Shown: positions 8,469-17,259, counted from the first letter of the stretch. The stretch: 64,000 nt of DNA from Granulicella sibirica (GCF_004115155.1 NZ_RDSM01000004.1:216091-280090); one strand, 5' to 3'. The notes: generated by a model from the letters alone, not told the origin. Translations and numbers: made by a program.

Positions 8469-9118
8469 CGTGCGCCCTCCCGTGCGGGCCGGAGCGTGCG
8501 GATACGCTCCATCTCGGGCTTGAGGGCTGCCAGTCCGCGGTAAAGGCGGGACTTGACGGTAGAGAGCGGCGCGCGCGTGACGCCGGCGATCTCTTCGAGC
8601 GAGAGCTCTTCGTGGAAGCGAAGGACGAGGACCTCGCGATAGTTGGGTTCTAGGAGAAGAAGGACCTCGGAGAGTTCGGCAGCGTTCTCGCGGGCCTGGA
8701 ACTGCTCAAGCGGCGAAGGGCCTTCCATGACGATCTCGAAGGGGCGTTCATCGTCTCCGCCTTCGCTCATCTCATCGAGCGAGGACATGGTGCGCTTGCG
8801 GGAGAGGTCGATGACGAGATTGCGGGCGATCGTGAAGAGCCAGGTATCGAAGCGGGCACGGCCGTCGTATTGGCCCCCGCGAATGAGAACGCGCATCCAC
8901 GTCTCCTGGAAGAGGTCTTCGGCGACTTCGCGACGACCGGTCAGGAAGATGAGGTAGCGGAGCAGGCGGTGCTGATAGAGCTCAATGAGGTGATCGAGGA
9001 GCTCGGGATCCTGCTTCTTCAGGCCGCGCGCGATCGCAGCGTTTTCGCGCTGGTTGTTCGCAACATGGGTGGCGAGCTGCGCCGCGGTCAAGGTCATGGA
9101 AGAAGCGAGCACACTCAT
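8465..9118 (-). CDS. RNA polymerase ECF-family sigma factor
   Basis: A 217-residue sigma-70-family protein. Region 2 runs through HRLLRYLIFLTGRREVAEDL with the conserved FQETWMR of the -10 recognition helix, and region 4 holds the helix-turn-helix EELSLEEIAGVTRAPLST followed by VKSRLYRGL. ATG 9118 is chosen because a G-rich ribosome-binding site (GGGGGG) precedes it and longer forms would run into the divergent rlmB promoter. It heads a four-gene overlapping operon ending in a LytTR regulator, so it probably directs transcription of an envelope or stress regulon. Confidence 0.87.
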   Translation of the reverse strand: MSVLASSMTLTAAQLATHVANNQRENAAIARGLKKQDPELLDHLIELYQHRLLRYLIFLTGRREVAEDLFQETWMRVLIRGGQYDGRARFDTWLFTIARNLVIDLSRKRTMSSLDEMSEGGDDERPFEIVMEGPSPLEQFQARENAAELSEVLLLLEPNYREVLVLRFHEELSLEEIAGVTRAPLSTVKSRLYRGLAALKPEMERIRTLRPAREGAR

Positions 9119-9210
9119 TCGACGACCCCCCTTCGGAAAAAGTCTCGAATCACTGTTAAGAATAGCTGAAGGTTGTCTGGACTGCGGCAATTCGTCGGTT
9201 CGAGCGGCGG

Positions 9211-9222
9211 TAAACTGATTGG
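9211..9222 (+). promoter_or_regulatory. Candidate -10 element of a leaderless rlmB transcript
   Basis: TAAACT at 9211-9216 ends 6 bases before the rlmB ATG at 9223. No purine-rich ribosome-binding site lies upstream of that ATG. The spacing puts the predicted transcription start on the start codon. Confidence 0.4.
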
Positions 9223-10020
9223 ATGGAAGTTCTTTATGGTGTGCATCCCGTGGAGGAGGCGATTCGGTCGGGTGCACGGGCGCTGGAGTCGGTGATTGTG
9301 TCGCGGGAGCGGCGGGACGAGCGGCTGGAGAAGTTGATCGCACTATGCCGGGCTTCGGGTGTCTCGGTGACGATGGAATCCCGCGAGCAGATGACCAGGT
9401 TGGCGAAGACGGATCAGCACCAGGGTGTACTGGCTGTCGTAAAGGAACGGGCGTTTCTTTCGGTCGAGGATCTTTTGAAGCGGTCGAAAGGAGCGGAGCA
9501 GGAGGACCGAAAGCGGTTCTACCTGGCGTGCGATGGGATCGAGGATCCGCATAACCTCGGGGCGCTGCTGCGGACGGCGGATGCGATCGGGGTGGATGGC
9601 GTGATCCTGCCGGAGCGGCGGTCGGCTCCGATTACGGGTACCGTAGCGAAGACGTCGGCGGGGGCTTCGGAGCATATCCGGATCGCGCGGGTGACGAATC
9701 TTGTTCGGGCGCTCGAGGTGATGAAGAAGAACAATGTGTGGGTGATCGGGCTTGATGAACGGGGGACGCCAGATTACATGGACTTCGATTTCAAGACGGA
9801 CTGCGTTCTTGTGCTTGGGCGCGAGGGCGCGGGGCTTCACGACCTGGTGAAGAAGACGTGCGATCACCTGTTGCGGATACCGATGGCGGGTATGGTTTCG
9901 TCTCTCAATGTGTCGGTTGCGGGTGCGGTGGTGATGTACGAGGCCGTGCGGCAGAGGAGGCAGGCTCCGGTGGTGAAGGCTCCGGCTGCTCCGAAGAAGT
10001 TGAAAGGGTTGGGTTCTTGA
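9223..10020 (+). CDS. rlmB: 23S rRNA (guanosine-2'-O-)-methyltransferase, TrmH/SpoU family
   Basis: A 265-residue SPOUT-class RNA methyltransferase using S-adenosylmethionine. An N-terminal substrate-binding domain begins VLYGVHPVEEAI. The catalytic domain carries motif 1 (NLGALLRTAD), motif 2 (LVLGREGAGL) and motif 3 (IPMAGMVSSLNVSVA), which form the knotted cofactor site. Length and motifs match RlmB, which methylates G2251 of 23S rRNA, although other TrmH-family 2'-O-methylases look alike. It is divergent from the ECF sigma operon and its stop overlaps the start of the next gene. Confidence 0.85.
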   Translation: MEVLYGVHPVEEAIRSGARALESVIVSRERRDERLEKLIALCRASGVSVTMESREQMTRLAKTDQHQGVLAVVKERAFLSVEDLLKRSKGAEQEDRKRFYLACDGIEDPHNLGALLRTADAIGVDGVILPERRSAPITGTVAKTSAGASEHIRIARVTNLVRALEVMKKNNVWVIGLDERGTPDYMDFDFKTDCVLVLGREGAGLHDLVKKTCDHLLRIPMAGMVSSLNVSVAGAVVMYEAVRQRRQAPVVKAPAAPKKLKGLGS

Positions 10021-11981
10021 CGAAGTTTCCGGTTGCTGAGACGTGGTTGATGGCGGGTGCGCTTTGCCTGCCGATGGGTTTGTTCGGACAAGCGACGGCA
10101 CCGCCAACAGCTCCCGCAGCTACCGATGGGCAGGATCAAGGGCAGCCAGAGCCTATGCCTCCGCCGAAAGGCAAAGTGCTGTTTTCGCGGGACGGTTCGA
10201 CTGCGGCGGGGACGTCAAAGGTGGCGATTCCGGAGGATGCGAAGATTCTGCCGGAGGTGACCGATGCGGAGCGGGATGCGTTGACCGTATTGGCTTATGA
10301 CTTCGATGTGCATTTGACGCCTGCGTCCGCTGAGCTTGCGGTTCGGGTTGGGATGACGGTTCGGAATGATGGGGCCGTGCCGCTGACGCGGCTTGTACTT
10401 TCGGTGTCTTCTTCGCTGCGATGGGAGAGTTTCTCAGGACAGGTAGCGGGTGGCCAAGGAAAGCTGGCGTTTCTGCAGCACACCACCGACACGGATGCGG
10501 ATCACACGGGTAAGGTAAGTGAGGCGGTGGTGACGCTTCCGGCGGCGCTGGCTCCGGGTGCGTCGTATGAGCTTGCGGCGGTGTATTCGGGGACCGTCGG
10601 GCAGAGTTCGGGGCGGCTGGACCGGATCGGGGCTCCGGCACAGCAGGCACGGCAGGCTGATTGGGATGAGATCGGGCGAGACGGGACGTCTCTGCGTGGA
10701 TTTGGTGAAGTGCTCTGGTATCCGGTGGCGGCTGCGCCAGTGTTCCTGGGGGATGGAGCGAAGTTTGTGCAGGCGATTGGGCGGGCTCGGTATCGGAACG
10801 AGAAGACGACGGGGCGGCTGCGGCTGGCGATCGAGTACGTTGGCGAGGCTCCGCACTCGGCTTACTTTTGCGGGCGGCTGGAGCAGTTGACTGCACATAG
10901 CGAGAACCAGAATGTGCCGGTTGCGGAGTCGCCGGGGATTGCGACCGCGGAGTTTCCGATGGAGACGCTTGGGTTCCGGACGCTGAGCCTGTTCGTGACG
11001 GATAAGCCGGAGACGATTGCGGAGGGTGGGCTGCTGTCGGCAGTGACGGAGCAGGATGAGGCGTTCAAGAGCTACGAGGCTGCGGCGAGGCTGGTGCAAC
11101 CGATGCTTGCGGATTGGTTTGGTGCGGCTGGACCGGCGGAACCGCTGCGGATCATCGATCATCCTGGCCAGGCGTTCGAGGATGGGGCGCTGTTGGTGAT
11201 GAGTATGCGGGCTGCCGATCCACAGGCGCTTGCCCCGGCGATGGCACAGGCGTTAAGCCACGCATGGATGCCGTTGCGGCAACCTTGGATCGAGGAGGGG
11301 TTGGCGCAGTGGATGTACCTGATGTGGCTCGAGAGGACGTCGGGTCGGGATGCTGCGGTGAGCGAGTTGCAGCATGAAGCGGTTGCGCTGGCGTTCGCGG
11401 AGCCTCAGGCGGACGCTGGAGGGGCTTTCCCTGCCGGACAGAGCCTGCTGGAGGCTCGGGATGAGGTGTATTACCGGACCAAAGCGGCTGCGGTCTGGTG
11501 GATGCTGCGGACGTTGGTGGGTGAGGACGAGCTGAAGCAGGTGCTACAAAGCTATCGGAAGGACGCGAAGGGAAGTGACGATCCGAAGCGTTTGGAGAAG
11601 GCTCTCGAATTGAAGACGGGAAAGAGTTTCGGGTGGTTTTTCGATGACTGGGTTTATGCGGATAAAGGATTGCCGGATCTGTCAATCGTTCAGGTGACGC
11701 CGAGCGCGCTACGGGCGACCGGACCGAAGGGTCAAGGTTGGCTTGTGGCGGTCGAGGTGAGAAACGATGGGGATGCGGTGGCGGATGTGCCGGTGACGGT
11801 GCGGTCCGGTGCGCTGACGGCGACGCAGAGAGTGCGGGTTCCGGGCCGGTCGAATGTGTCGACCAGGATCCTCTTTCAGAAGACGCCGGAGGAGGTCCTC
11901 GTCAACGATGGCGAAGTTCCGGAGATGCGGACGAGCACGCATTCGCGGCGGATTACCGTGGAACCTGTCGAGACGAAGTAG
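10017..11981 (+). CDS. Secreted M1 peptidase-like protein with degenerate zinc site
   Basis: About 654 residues from TTG 10017, which overlaps the rlmB stop by two bases; ATG 10050 is an alternative. The N-terminus gives a signal-like segment ending near GLFGQA. Residues 90-300 form a beta-rich N-domain like that of M1 aminopeptidases, and residues 380-560 are helical. At the expected HExxH position the sequence is QALSH (411-415): the first His and the Glu are missing, although WIEEGLAQW, which resembles the third-ligand motif, follows at a shorter distance. It is therefore probably not a functional metalloprotease; binding or scaffolding in the envelope is inferred. Confidence 0.65.
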   Translation: MTKFPVAETWLMAGALCLPMGLFGQATAPPTAPAATDGQDQGQPEPMPPPKGKVLFSRDGSTAAGTSKVAIPEDAKILPEVTDAERDALTVLAYDFDVHLTPASAELAVRVGMTVRNDGAVPLTRLVLSVSSSLRWESFSGQVAGGQGKLAFLQHTTDTDADHTGKVSEAVVTLPAALAPGASYELAAVYSGTVGQSSGRLDRIGAPAQQARQADWDEIGRDGTSLRGFGEVLWYPVAAAPVFLGDGAKFVQAIGRARYRNEKTTGRLRLAIEYVGEAPHSAYFCGRLEQLTAHSENQNVPVAESPGIATAEFPMETLGFRTLSLFVTDKPETIAEGGLLSAVTEQDEAFKSYEAAARLVQPMLADWFGAAGPAEPLRIIDHPGQAFEDGALLVMSMRAADPQALAPAMAQALSHAWMPLRQPWIEEGLAQWMYLMWLERTSGRDAAVSELQHEAVALAFAEPQADAGGAFPAGQSLLEARDEVYYRTKAAAVWWMLRTLVGEDELKQVLQSYRKDAKGSDDPKRLEKALELKTGKSFGWFFDDWVYADKGLPDLSIVQVTPSALRATGPKGQGWLVAVEVRNDGDAVADVPVTVRSGALTATQRVRVPGRSNVSTRILFQKTPEEVLVNDGEVPEMRTSTHSRRITVEPVETK

Positions 11982-13706
11982 TTAGCGGGCTCGCCTGCGA
12001 TGGGTGCTGGGGGTCTGTGGAGCTGGAGCCGTTTCCTCCCAGATTGGCTGATGTCCCCAGAGACTCGTGGTGGTGAGGTCCAGGTGGATGGGCGCTGTGG
12101 GAGTGGCGCTTGCGGCTGCGGTCTTTGCGAGCGGCTTGGGTAATCCGTTGGCTAACTGGGGGACTGCGACGCTCAGGGCGGCAAGGCGCTCGGGAGTGGC
12201 GCTTCCGGCGAGGTGGAGGGTGTAGCCTTCGGGCGTGATCGTCCCGTTCAGGATCGCGGGTTCACGGGCTCCGAGGGCGAGCGTTGTCGGCTGGAGGGTG
12301 AAGGTGCCCTCTTCGCCGCTCTGGGTTGCTCGTTCCGGCTGGTTCGAGGAGCGCCTTCTAGACGGAGTGAGCGCTGCGGGGTGGGATCCGGTTTCCGTGG
12401 TGAGAATGGCGTCGCCCATGGCGATTGATGACTTTGCGTCAGGTGTTGCCGCAAGCGTTCCCCCCTTGAGGAGGATGTTGCTCTTGAGTTCGGTGGCGCT
12501 GGTGGCGAGGACGTTGTAGCTGACAGTTCCGCTCAGGACGCCGCCGAGGGTGAGGCGTTCGGGGGTGCGGGTGCTGAGGGTCTGGAGGAGACCAACGAGG
12601 TTGGCGGCGGGGGTTGGGGGAAGCTCGGCGGAGACGGAGGTTGGGCCGGGATGACGGATGTCGTCGAGGGAGCCGGAAAAGGAGAGGAGCGGTGGCGCGG
12701 AGCTTGAGTTGGCGGGAATGGCGCAGTGGGCGGAGGTGATGGAGTGGAAGGCGCTGGTAACGGTCGCGGTACACTCCGTCGTTACGGAGAGGGCGTTGGC
12801 GGGGACGAAGTCAGGGCGATGGATGTCGTCGATGCGGAGGCGGGTGTGAAGCTCGTTCGAGCCAACGGTGCCGAGGGCGGAGGCGGTGAGGGTCATGTCG
12901 CCGCGGAGGCCGGCGTCGCGGCCGAGGACGATGCGGCTGATCTCGCCGAGAGGCGCGGACTTCCACTCGGCGTGGAGGTCGATGGGGATCTGGTCGAGGG
13001 TTGGTGCGCGTCCGAGGGTTCCGTCGAGATGGAGGATTCCGGTGTATCCGACAGGAAGGTCGGTGCGGGCGGGATGGGCGGTGATGCGGACGTTCCAGGT
13101 CTGAGGGCTGGGGAGATAGAGGGAGAAGTCAGCGTCGGTGAGGGAGAACGGTGTCTTGACGTTGTCGAGCTTGAGGTTGAGACGTGCTCCTGTTGCCTCG
13201 ATGTAGGGGAATCTTGGGGCTGGTCCGGCGGTGCGCTGGGCGGTTGGTGCCGTATCGATGTGGGAGGCCTGGAGGAGGATGGAGTCGAGGTTCCACTTGC
13301 CGTTCGAGGTGTGGACGAGATTGATGGATGGATCGGTGAGGCTGATGGTGGAGAACTCGACGTGCCTGCGCCAGAGGGAGCTGACGCGAAGGGTGGCGTG
13401 GACGGTGTCGGCGCGGATCGTCGGTTCGTAGCCGAAGGCTGGGTCTTCGCTGACCACGAAGCGCTCGAGGGTGAAGCCTGGGATCGGGAGCAGATTCAGC
13501 GTCACGTGATCGAGATGGACGGGACGACCGAGGCTCGCTGAGATGCTCTGGGTGATGCGACGCTGGTAGCGGTTGACATTGATGTAGGGCGGAAGGAAGA
13601 CCATCAGGAGAAGCGCGATCAGAATGACCAGCGCGATCCAGATGCGGCGGAAGAAAGGCGCGCGAGGGGCGGTCTGCTTCTCGTCGAGTTGGGCGGAATA
13701 AGGCAT
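11982..13706 (-). CDS. AsmA-family protein
   Basis: A 574-residue membrane-anchored protein. A single N-terminal transmembrane helix (about residues 24-43) is followed at once by the AsmA signature region (PPYINVNRYQRRI, then the LGRPVHLDHVTLNLLP stretch) and a long beta-rich body typical of the bridge-like AsmA/TamB group implicated in lipid transport between membranes. ATG 13706 is preferred over an upstream in-frame TTG. It converges with the M1-like gene with no spacing between stops. The C-terminus is Ser/Thr/Pro-rich. Specific lipid cargo cannot be stated. Confidence 0.75.
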   Translation of the reverse strand: MPYSAQLDEKQTAPRAPFFRRIWIALVILIALLLMVFLPPYINVNRYQRRITQSISASLGRPVHLDHVTLNLLPIPGFTLERFVVSEDPAFGYEPTIRADTVHATLRVSSLWRRHVEFSTISLTDPSINLVHTSNGKWNLDSILLQASHIDTAPTAQRTAGPAPRFPYIEATGARLNLKLDNVKTPFSLTDADFSLYLPSPQTWNVRITAHPARTDLPVGYTGILHLDGTLGRAPTLDQIPIDLHAEWKSAPLGEISRIVLGRDAGLRGDMTLTASALGTVGSNELHTRLRIDDIHRPDFVPANALSVTTECTATVTSAFHSITSAHCAIPANSSSAPPLLSFSGSLDDIRHPGPTSVSAELPPTPAANLVGLLQTLSTRTPERLTLGGVLSGTVSYNVLATSATELKSNILLKGGTLAATPDAKSSIAMGDAILTTETGSHPAALTPSRRRSSNQPERATQSGEEGTFTLQPTTLALGAREPAILNGTITPEGYTLHLAGSATPERLAALSVAVPQLANGLPKPLAKTAAASATPTAPIHLDLTTTSLWGHQPIWEETAPAPQTPSTHRRRAR

Positions 13707-13727
13707 CGTTTGCAATCCATGCAGGAT

Positions 13728-13762
13728 AGAACGAACCCGGTATGTTTCGCCGGGTTCGTTCT
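13728..13762 (-). terminator. Strong stem-loop between lepB and the AsmA-like gene
   Basis: A perfect 13-bp inverted repeat (AGAACGAACCCGG at 13728-13740 and its complement at 13750-13762) with a 9-base loop. It lies downstream of lepB and 22 bases upstream of the AsmA-like start. No clear T-tract follows on the minus strand, so it may be a terminator, an attenuator or an mRNA-stabilising hairpin. Confidence 0.5.
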
Positions 13763-13782
13763 GAATTTCAGGGTGTCACGGG

Positions 13783-14628
13783 TTACTTGATCAGGTGGAG
13801 GGTGCGTTTCCAGCGGGTCTGGTCGAAGATGTGGATGACGATGTGAGCCATGAAGGAGACGCGCTCGCCGACACTCTGCTTGTCGATCTGGTCGGCGGGG
13901 GTCTGGAAGGACCAGTAGACGAAGAGGGGACGACCGACGATGTTCTCTCTTGGGACGAATCCCCAGTAGCGGCCGTCGAGGCTCTCGGTGCGGTTGTCGC
14001 CCATGGCGAAGACCTTGCCGGGCGGGACGACGAGGTCGCCGTTGACGATGTGGCTTGGGAGTTCGTCGGCCCAGAGGGCGGTGACGCCTTCGCCATTGGG
14101 TGGAATGGCGGGGAAGTCATCGCGGTAGGGATCGTAGGAGTGTTGATAGTTGCCATCGTCCACGGGCTTGGCGGCTTGCGGTTCGTCCTGCGCGACTCCG
14201 TTGAGGTAGACGATGCCGTTCTTGAGGTGGATGCGATCGCCGGGGATGCCGATGGCGCGCTTGACGAGGAACATGTCGGGGGTTTCGGGATTGGGCTTGA
14301 GGAAGACGATGACATCGCCGCGCTGGATATCGCGGTAATGAACCCAGGGAGCCCATTTCGACGGTGGCGCGAAAGAGATACGGTCGACGAGGACGTGGTC
14401 GCCGATGAGAAGCGTCTTGACCATGGACGCGGAGGGAATCTCGAAGTTCTGGAAGATGAAGGTCATGACGAAGAGGCCGATGGCGAGGACGCTGCAGATG
14501 GAGGCGAGCGATTCGAGCGGGGTTTCCACGTCTTTCTGTTCGCTCTCCGGCAAGGCTTCGTGAGTGAACGTGGCCTGATCGGCTGGTAGTGGCTCGGTGA
14601 TCGTGGCTTTGGCGGTCCTGGTTGTCAA
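13783..14628 (-). CDS. lepB: Signal peptidase I
   Basis: Cleaves signal peptides from exported proteins at the outer face of the cytoplasmic membrane. The 281-residue protein has one N-terminal transmembrane helix (about 43-61), catalytic Ser68 in PSASM and general-base Lys123 in VKRAIGIPGDRI, plus the late-box MGDNRTESLDGRYWGFV. The start is a TTG at 14628 with AGGAG six bases upstream. A second signal peptidase I gene lies at 21113-21907, so the genome has at least two; this one has a longer insert between the Lys box and the GDN box. Confidence 0.93.
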   Translation of the reverse strand: MTTRTAKATITEPLPADQATFTHEALPESEQKDVETPLESLASICSVLAIGLFVMTFIFQNFEIPSASMVKTLLIGDHVLVDRISFAPPSKWAPWVHYRDIQRGDVIVFLKPNPETPDMFLVKRAIGIPGDRIHLKNGIVYLNGVAQDEPQAAKPVDDGNYQHSYDPYRDDFPAIPPNGEGVTALWADELPSHIVNGDLVVPPGKVFAMGDNRTESLDGRYWGFVPRENIVGRPLFVYWSFQTPADQIDKQSVGERVSFMAHIVIHIFDQTRWKRTLHLIK

Positions 14629-14990
14629 CTTCGTCTCCTGCTGCCCGCTTCAGTGTATCGTGTGCCTTCACCGTCCGGCATAGGTATACCCCCCCTCCCC
14701 ATAGCCTGGGTGTAAGTCTTTTCTTTTGTTGGGCCTGCGACGGGTTATCCGACGCAAGTATAAGATATCAAATAGTTTAGCTGCAAATATTAGTCAGCAA
14801 AGGACTTAGGTCTGCTTTCTGTGTTCCGCGACCCTTTTTTGACTCTGATTAAATTGTACGAGAGTGACCATAACTAAAAGGACACTGATAAGTCTTTTGG
14901 AATGATTGGTTTGAGAGGTTTTAGGGCTTGACATCGATTTTTGCCCGGTTTCTGACGATATCTATTTTGAGATGCACGGCGCCTCGGCTC
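14629..14990. other. AT-rich intergenic region, no gene recognised
   Basis: About 360 bases between the lepB start and the 3' end of the TetR gene. The part from 14740 to 14920 is much richer in A and T than its neighbours. I see no open frame with a plausible ribosome-binding site and no RNA motif. The lepB promoter should lie in the right part of its upstream side (14640-14700). The composition break may mark a junction of acquired DNA at the TetR operon. Confidence 0.5.
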
Positions 14991-15671
14991 TTAACGCTTC
15001 CGGGATGAGCCGACTCCCCGCAGGATGAGATCAATTCCGGCGAGAAAATCCACCCGGTCGTCGTGATCCCGGACGTGTCCCGCGATGCTGCGCGTGAAGG
15101 GGTAGATATTGGGATCAAGCTGAGACCATGCGGCTGCCACGGCTTCGAGAAAGTCTGAGCGGTCGAGGTTGCGCTCGCGGGCCAGCTGCCCGTTGGCGGC
15201 GTTCCTTCCGCCGACGCCGAGGATGTAGCTCAGGAGTGTGCCGACCGCTTCCCACCGAGCCTGCTCCTTGACGCCCAGGGCGCTCACCTGCTGGCCGAGG
15301 CGTTCGAGGATGCGCACCATGGGCATCGCTCCCGGGGCTTGCGCCAGGGCCGAGCCGACCCACGGATGCTCGTCGATTGCGTCGAACAGGCCGAGCGCAA
15401 GATCGCGAATGTTTGCTTTGGTCTCAACGCCGGAGGGCGTTGCTTCGATGGTGCGGGCAACGATTGCGTCGCACGCGGCGGTGAGCAACTCGCTCTTGTT
15501 GGCGATATGCCAGTAGATGGCTCCGGGGCCGGTCGTAAGCCGTTCGGAGAGCGCTCGGAAGGTCAGACCGTCTTCTCCGCTGCGATCGAGGAGATCGATC
15601 GACGCTTCGACGATGCTCTCCCGGGAGAGCGATTCTTCCCGGCGCCGCGAGCTGCGCGCTTTTTTGGGCAT
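14991..15671 (-). CDS. TetR-family repressor (TetR_C class)
   Basis: About 226 residues from ATG 15671 (ATG 15686 also possible). The N-terminal helix-turn-helix has the form of classical tetracycline repressors: LTFRALSERLTTGPGAIYWH followed by NKSELL, close to the YWHxxNKxxLL of TetR itself. The C-terminal ligand domain ends FLAGIDLILRGV, also like TetR. It is transcribed divergently from two FAD monooxygenases, with two palindromic 15-bp boxes in the 40-base gap region. It very probably represses that operon and itself, relieved by a small aromatic or polyketide ligand (inference). Confidence 0.88.
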   Translation of the reverse strand: MPKKARSSRRREESLSRESIVEASIDLLDRSGEDGLTFRALSERLTTGPGAIYWHIANKSELLTAACDAIVARTIEATPSGVETKANIRDLALGLFDAIDEHPWVGSALAQAPGAMPMVRILERLGQQVSALGVKEQARWEAVGTLLSYILGVGGRNAANGQLARERNLDRSDFLEAVAAAWSQLDPNIYPFTRSIAGHVRDHDDRVDFLAGIDLILRGVGSSRKR

Positions 15672-15679
15672 GGTCCATC

Positions 15680-15708
15680 TTGACATGAATGGAACGGTGT
15701 TCCAAGAT
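15680..15708 (+). promoter_or_regulatory. Candidate promoter of the monooxygenase operon
   Basis: TTGACA at 15680-15685, a 17-base spacer, then CAAGAT at 15703-15708, which matches the -10 consensus at only three of six positions. The -10 ends 6 bases before ATG 15715, predicting a leaderless message. The first TetR operator lies within the spacer, a usual place for repression. Confidence 0.5.
15690..15704. promoter_or_regulatory. TetR-type operator 1
   Basis: TGGAACGGTGTTCCA: a perfect palindrome with 6-bp arms (TGGAAC/GTTCCA) and a 3-base centre, the size and symmetry of a TetR-family dimer site. It lies between the divergent TetR and monooxygenase genes and within the spacer of the candidate promoter. 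Confidence 0.75.
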
Positions 15709-15710
15709 CG

Positions 15711-15725
15711 TGGAATGACGTTCCA
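15711..15725. promoter_or_regulatory. TetR-type operator 2
   Basis: TGGAATGACGTTCCA: the same palindrome with one arm mismatch (TGGAAT against GTTCCA). Its centre is 21 bases from that of operator 1, two helical turns, so two dimers could bind the same face. It overlaps the monooxygenase start codon at 15715. Confidence 0.7.
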
Positions 15726-17259
15726 TTCAAATCAGCAGAACGCCTCCGTAGTGCATGACGTCCTTATCGCTGGGGCGGGGCCTGCCGGTCTCTTCCTTGC
15801 CTGCGAGTTGGCCCTGGCAAGGTGTTCCGTGCTCGTGCTGGAAAAGGCGGCGGATCCGCAGTCGCCATTGAAGCGGCTTCCTTTCGGGGTGCGCGGACTT
15901 TCGGCGCCTTCGATCGAAGCGCTGGATCGCCGCGGGTTGCTGGACAAGCTCGAGATCCACAAACGGGTGAAGAATCCGCACAAGACTTCGGCTCCGACAG
16001 GGCCAACTCGGCAGGTGGGACACTTCGCGGGGATTCCGCTTCTCGAGGGCAGGATCGACACCTCGCAGTGGGCACATCGGCTTCCGAGTTCGCCGCCGGC
16101 CAGCCTGATATCCGAGATCGAGGAGCTTGAGTCGCTGCTGGCCCGGCGGGCGGAAGAGCTGGGTGTCACGATCGTGCGTGGAGCTGGCATTCGGGATTTT
16201 CAGCAGGGTGCCGATGGGGTGACGGTTCAGGCTGGGGAGCAAACGTTCGAGGGCAAATGGCTGGTGGGGTGCGATGGAAGCCGCAGTGTGGTTCGCAAGG
16301 TGGGGGGCTTCGACTTTGCGGGTACGGAGCCGGAGTTTACGGGGTACTCCGCGCGGATTGACCTTGTCGAGCCGGAGAGGCTCAGGCCGGGGCGCAACCT
16401 GACAGCCACGGGGATGTATCTGCAATCGCAGCCGGGGTACGTGGTGATGGCGGAGTTCGATGGCGGAGCGGGGCATCGAGCGGAAGCGGCGACGCTGAAA
16501 CGGGTTCAGGACGCGCTGCGGCGGGTCTCGGAGACAGACGTTACGATCGGGGCGCTGCATGCCGTGACGACCTGGACCGACCGGGCTCGGCAAGCCACGG
16601 CTTACCGCAATGGAAGAGTCTTCCTTGCCGGGGACGCGGCGCATATCCATTCGCCGCTTGGAGGCCAGGGGTTAAACCTTGGGCTGGGCGATGCCATGAA
16701 CCTTGGGTGGAAGCTTGCCGCTGCGATCCACGGGAGAGCGCCAGAGGGATTGCTGGATAGTTATCACACCGAGCGGTATCCGCTTGGGGCGCGGGTTCTG
16801 GATTGGTCGCGAGCGCAGGTTGCGATCATGAGACCGGATCCTTCTGCCCGGGCGCTGAACGCGATCTTTCGCGACCTGATGGATACGCGCGATGGGGCGA
16901 CCTATTTCGCGGGCAGGGTTTGGGGTGTCTTTACGCACTATGACCTGGGTGGCGGTCATCCGCTTGCTGGCCATAGCGTTCCCAACTTTGAGTTCGACGA
17001 CGGTCGGACGATGGACGAGCTACTGCGCGATGGGCAGGCGATCCTGCTTGATTTTGGGAGCGATGCTTCGCTGATGGCCTTCGCGCGTGAGTACGGCGAA
17101 CGGATGAGGTACATCTCCGGCCGGGCGAAAGAACGGTTTGGTTTGAGCGCCGCGCTGATACGGCCCGATGGGTATGTTGCGTGGGCTTGCGCCGGCGAGC
17201 CGGATGCGAACGAAGTTGAACATGCAGCCGCTGGCTGGCTGCTCAAGGAGGCACAATGA
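15715..17259 (+). CDS. FAD-dependent aromatic monooxygenase (phenol hydroxylase/MhpA-like)
   Basis: A 514-residue group A flavoprotein monooxygenase that would use NAD(P)H and O2 to hydroxylate an aromatic or polyketide substrate. It shows the GAGPAG FAD motif, the DG motif GCDGSRSVVRK and the GD motif RVFLAGDAAHIHSPLGGQG followed by LNLGLGDAMNLGWKL. The C-terminal 100 residues match the thioredoxin-like tail of this subfamily. ATG 15715 lies inside operator 2; ATG 15685 and a GTG near 15751 are alternatives and no ribosome-binding site clearly decides. Its stop overlaps the TetX-like gene (ATGA). Confidence 0.87.
   Translation: MTFHSNQQNASVVHDVLIAGAGPAGLFLACELALARCSVLVLEKAADPQSPLKRLPFGVRGLSAPSIEALDRRGLLDKLEIHKRVKNPHKTSAPTGPTRQVGHFAGIPLLEGRIDTSQWAHRLPSSPPASLISEIEELESLLARRAEELGVTIVRGAGIRDFQQGADGVTVQAGEQTFEGKWLVGCDGSRSVVRKVGGFDFAGTEPEFTGYSARIDLVEPERLRPGRNLTATGMYLQSQPGYVVMAEFDGGAGHRAEAATLKRVQDALRRVSETDVTIGALHAVTTWTDRARQATAYRNGRVFLAGDAAHIHSPLGGQGLNLGLGDAMNLGWKLAAAIHGRAPEGLLDSYHTERYPLGARVLDWSRAQVAIMRPDPSARALNAIFRDLMDTRDGATYFAGRVWGVFTHYDLGGGHPLAGHSVPNFEFDDGRTMDELLRDGQAILLDFGSDASLMAFAREYGERMRYISGRAKERFGLSAALIRPDGYVAWACAGEPDANEVEHAAAGWLLKEAQ

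Noticed and set aside
12726..13541. Plus-strand frame opposite the AsmA-like gene, and similar ones at 13795-14589 and 19789-20595
   Set aside because: All are Gly/Asp/Glu/Val-rich antisense shadows typical of high-GC DNA; the opposite frames have clear domains.
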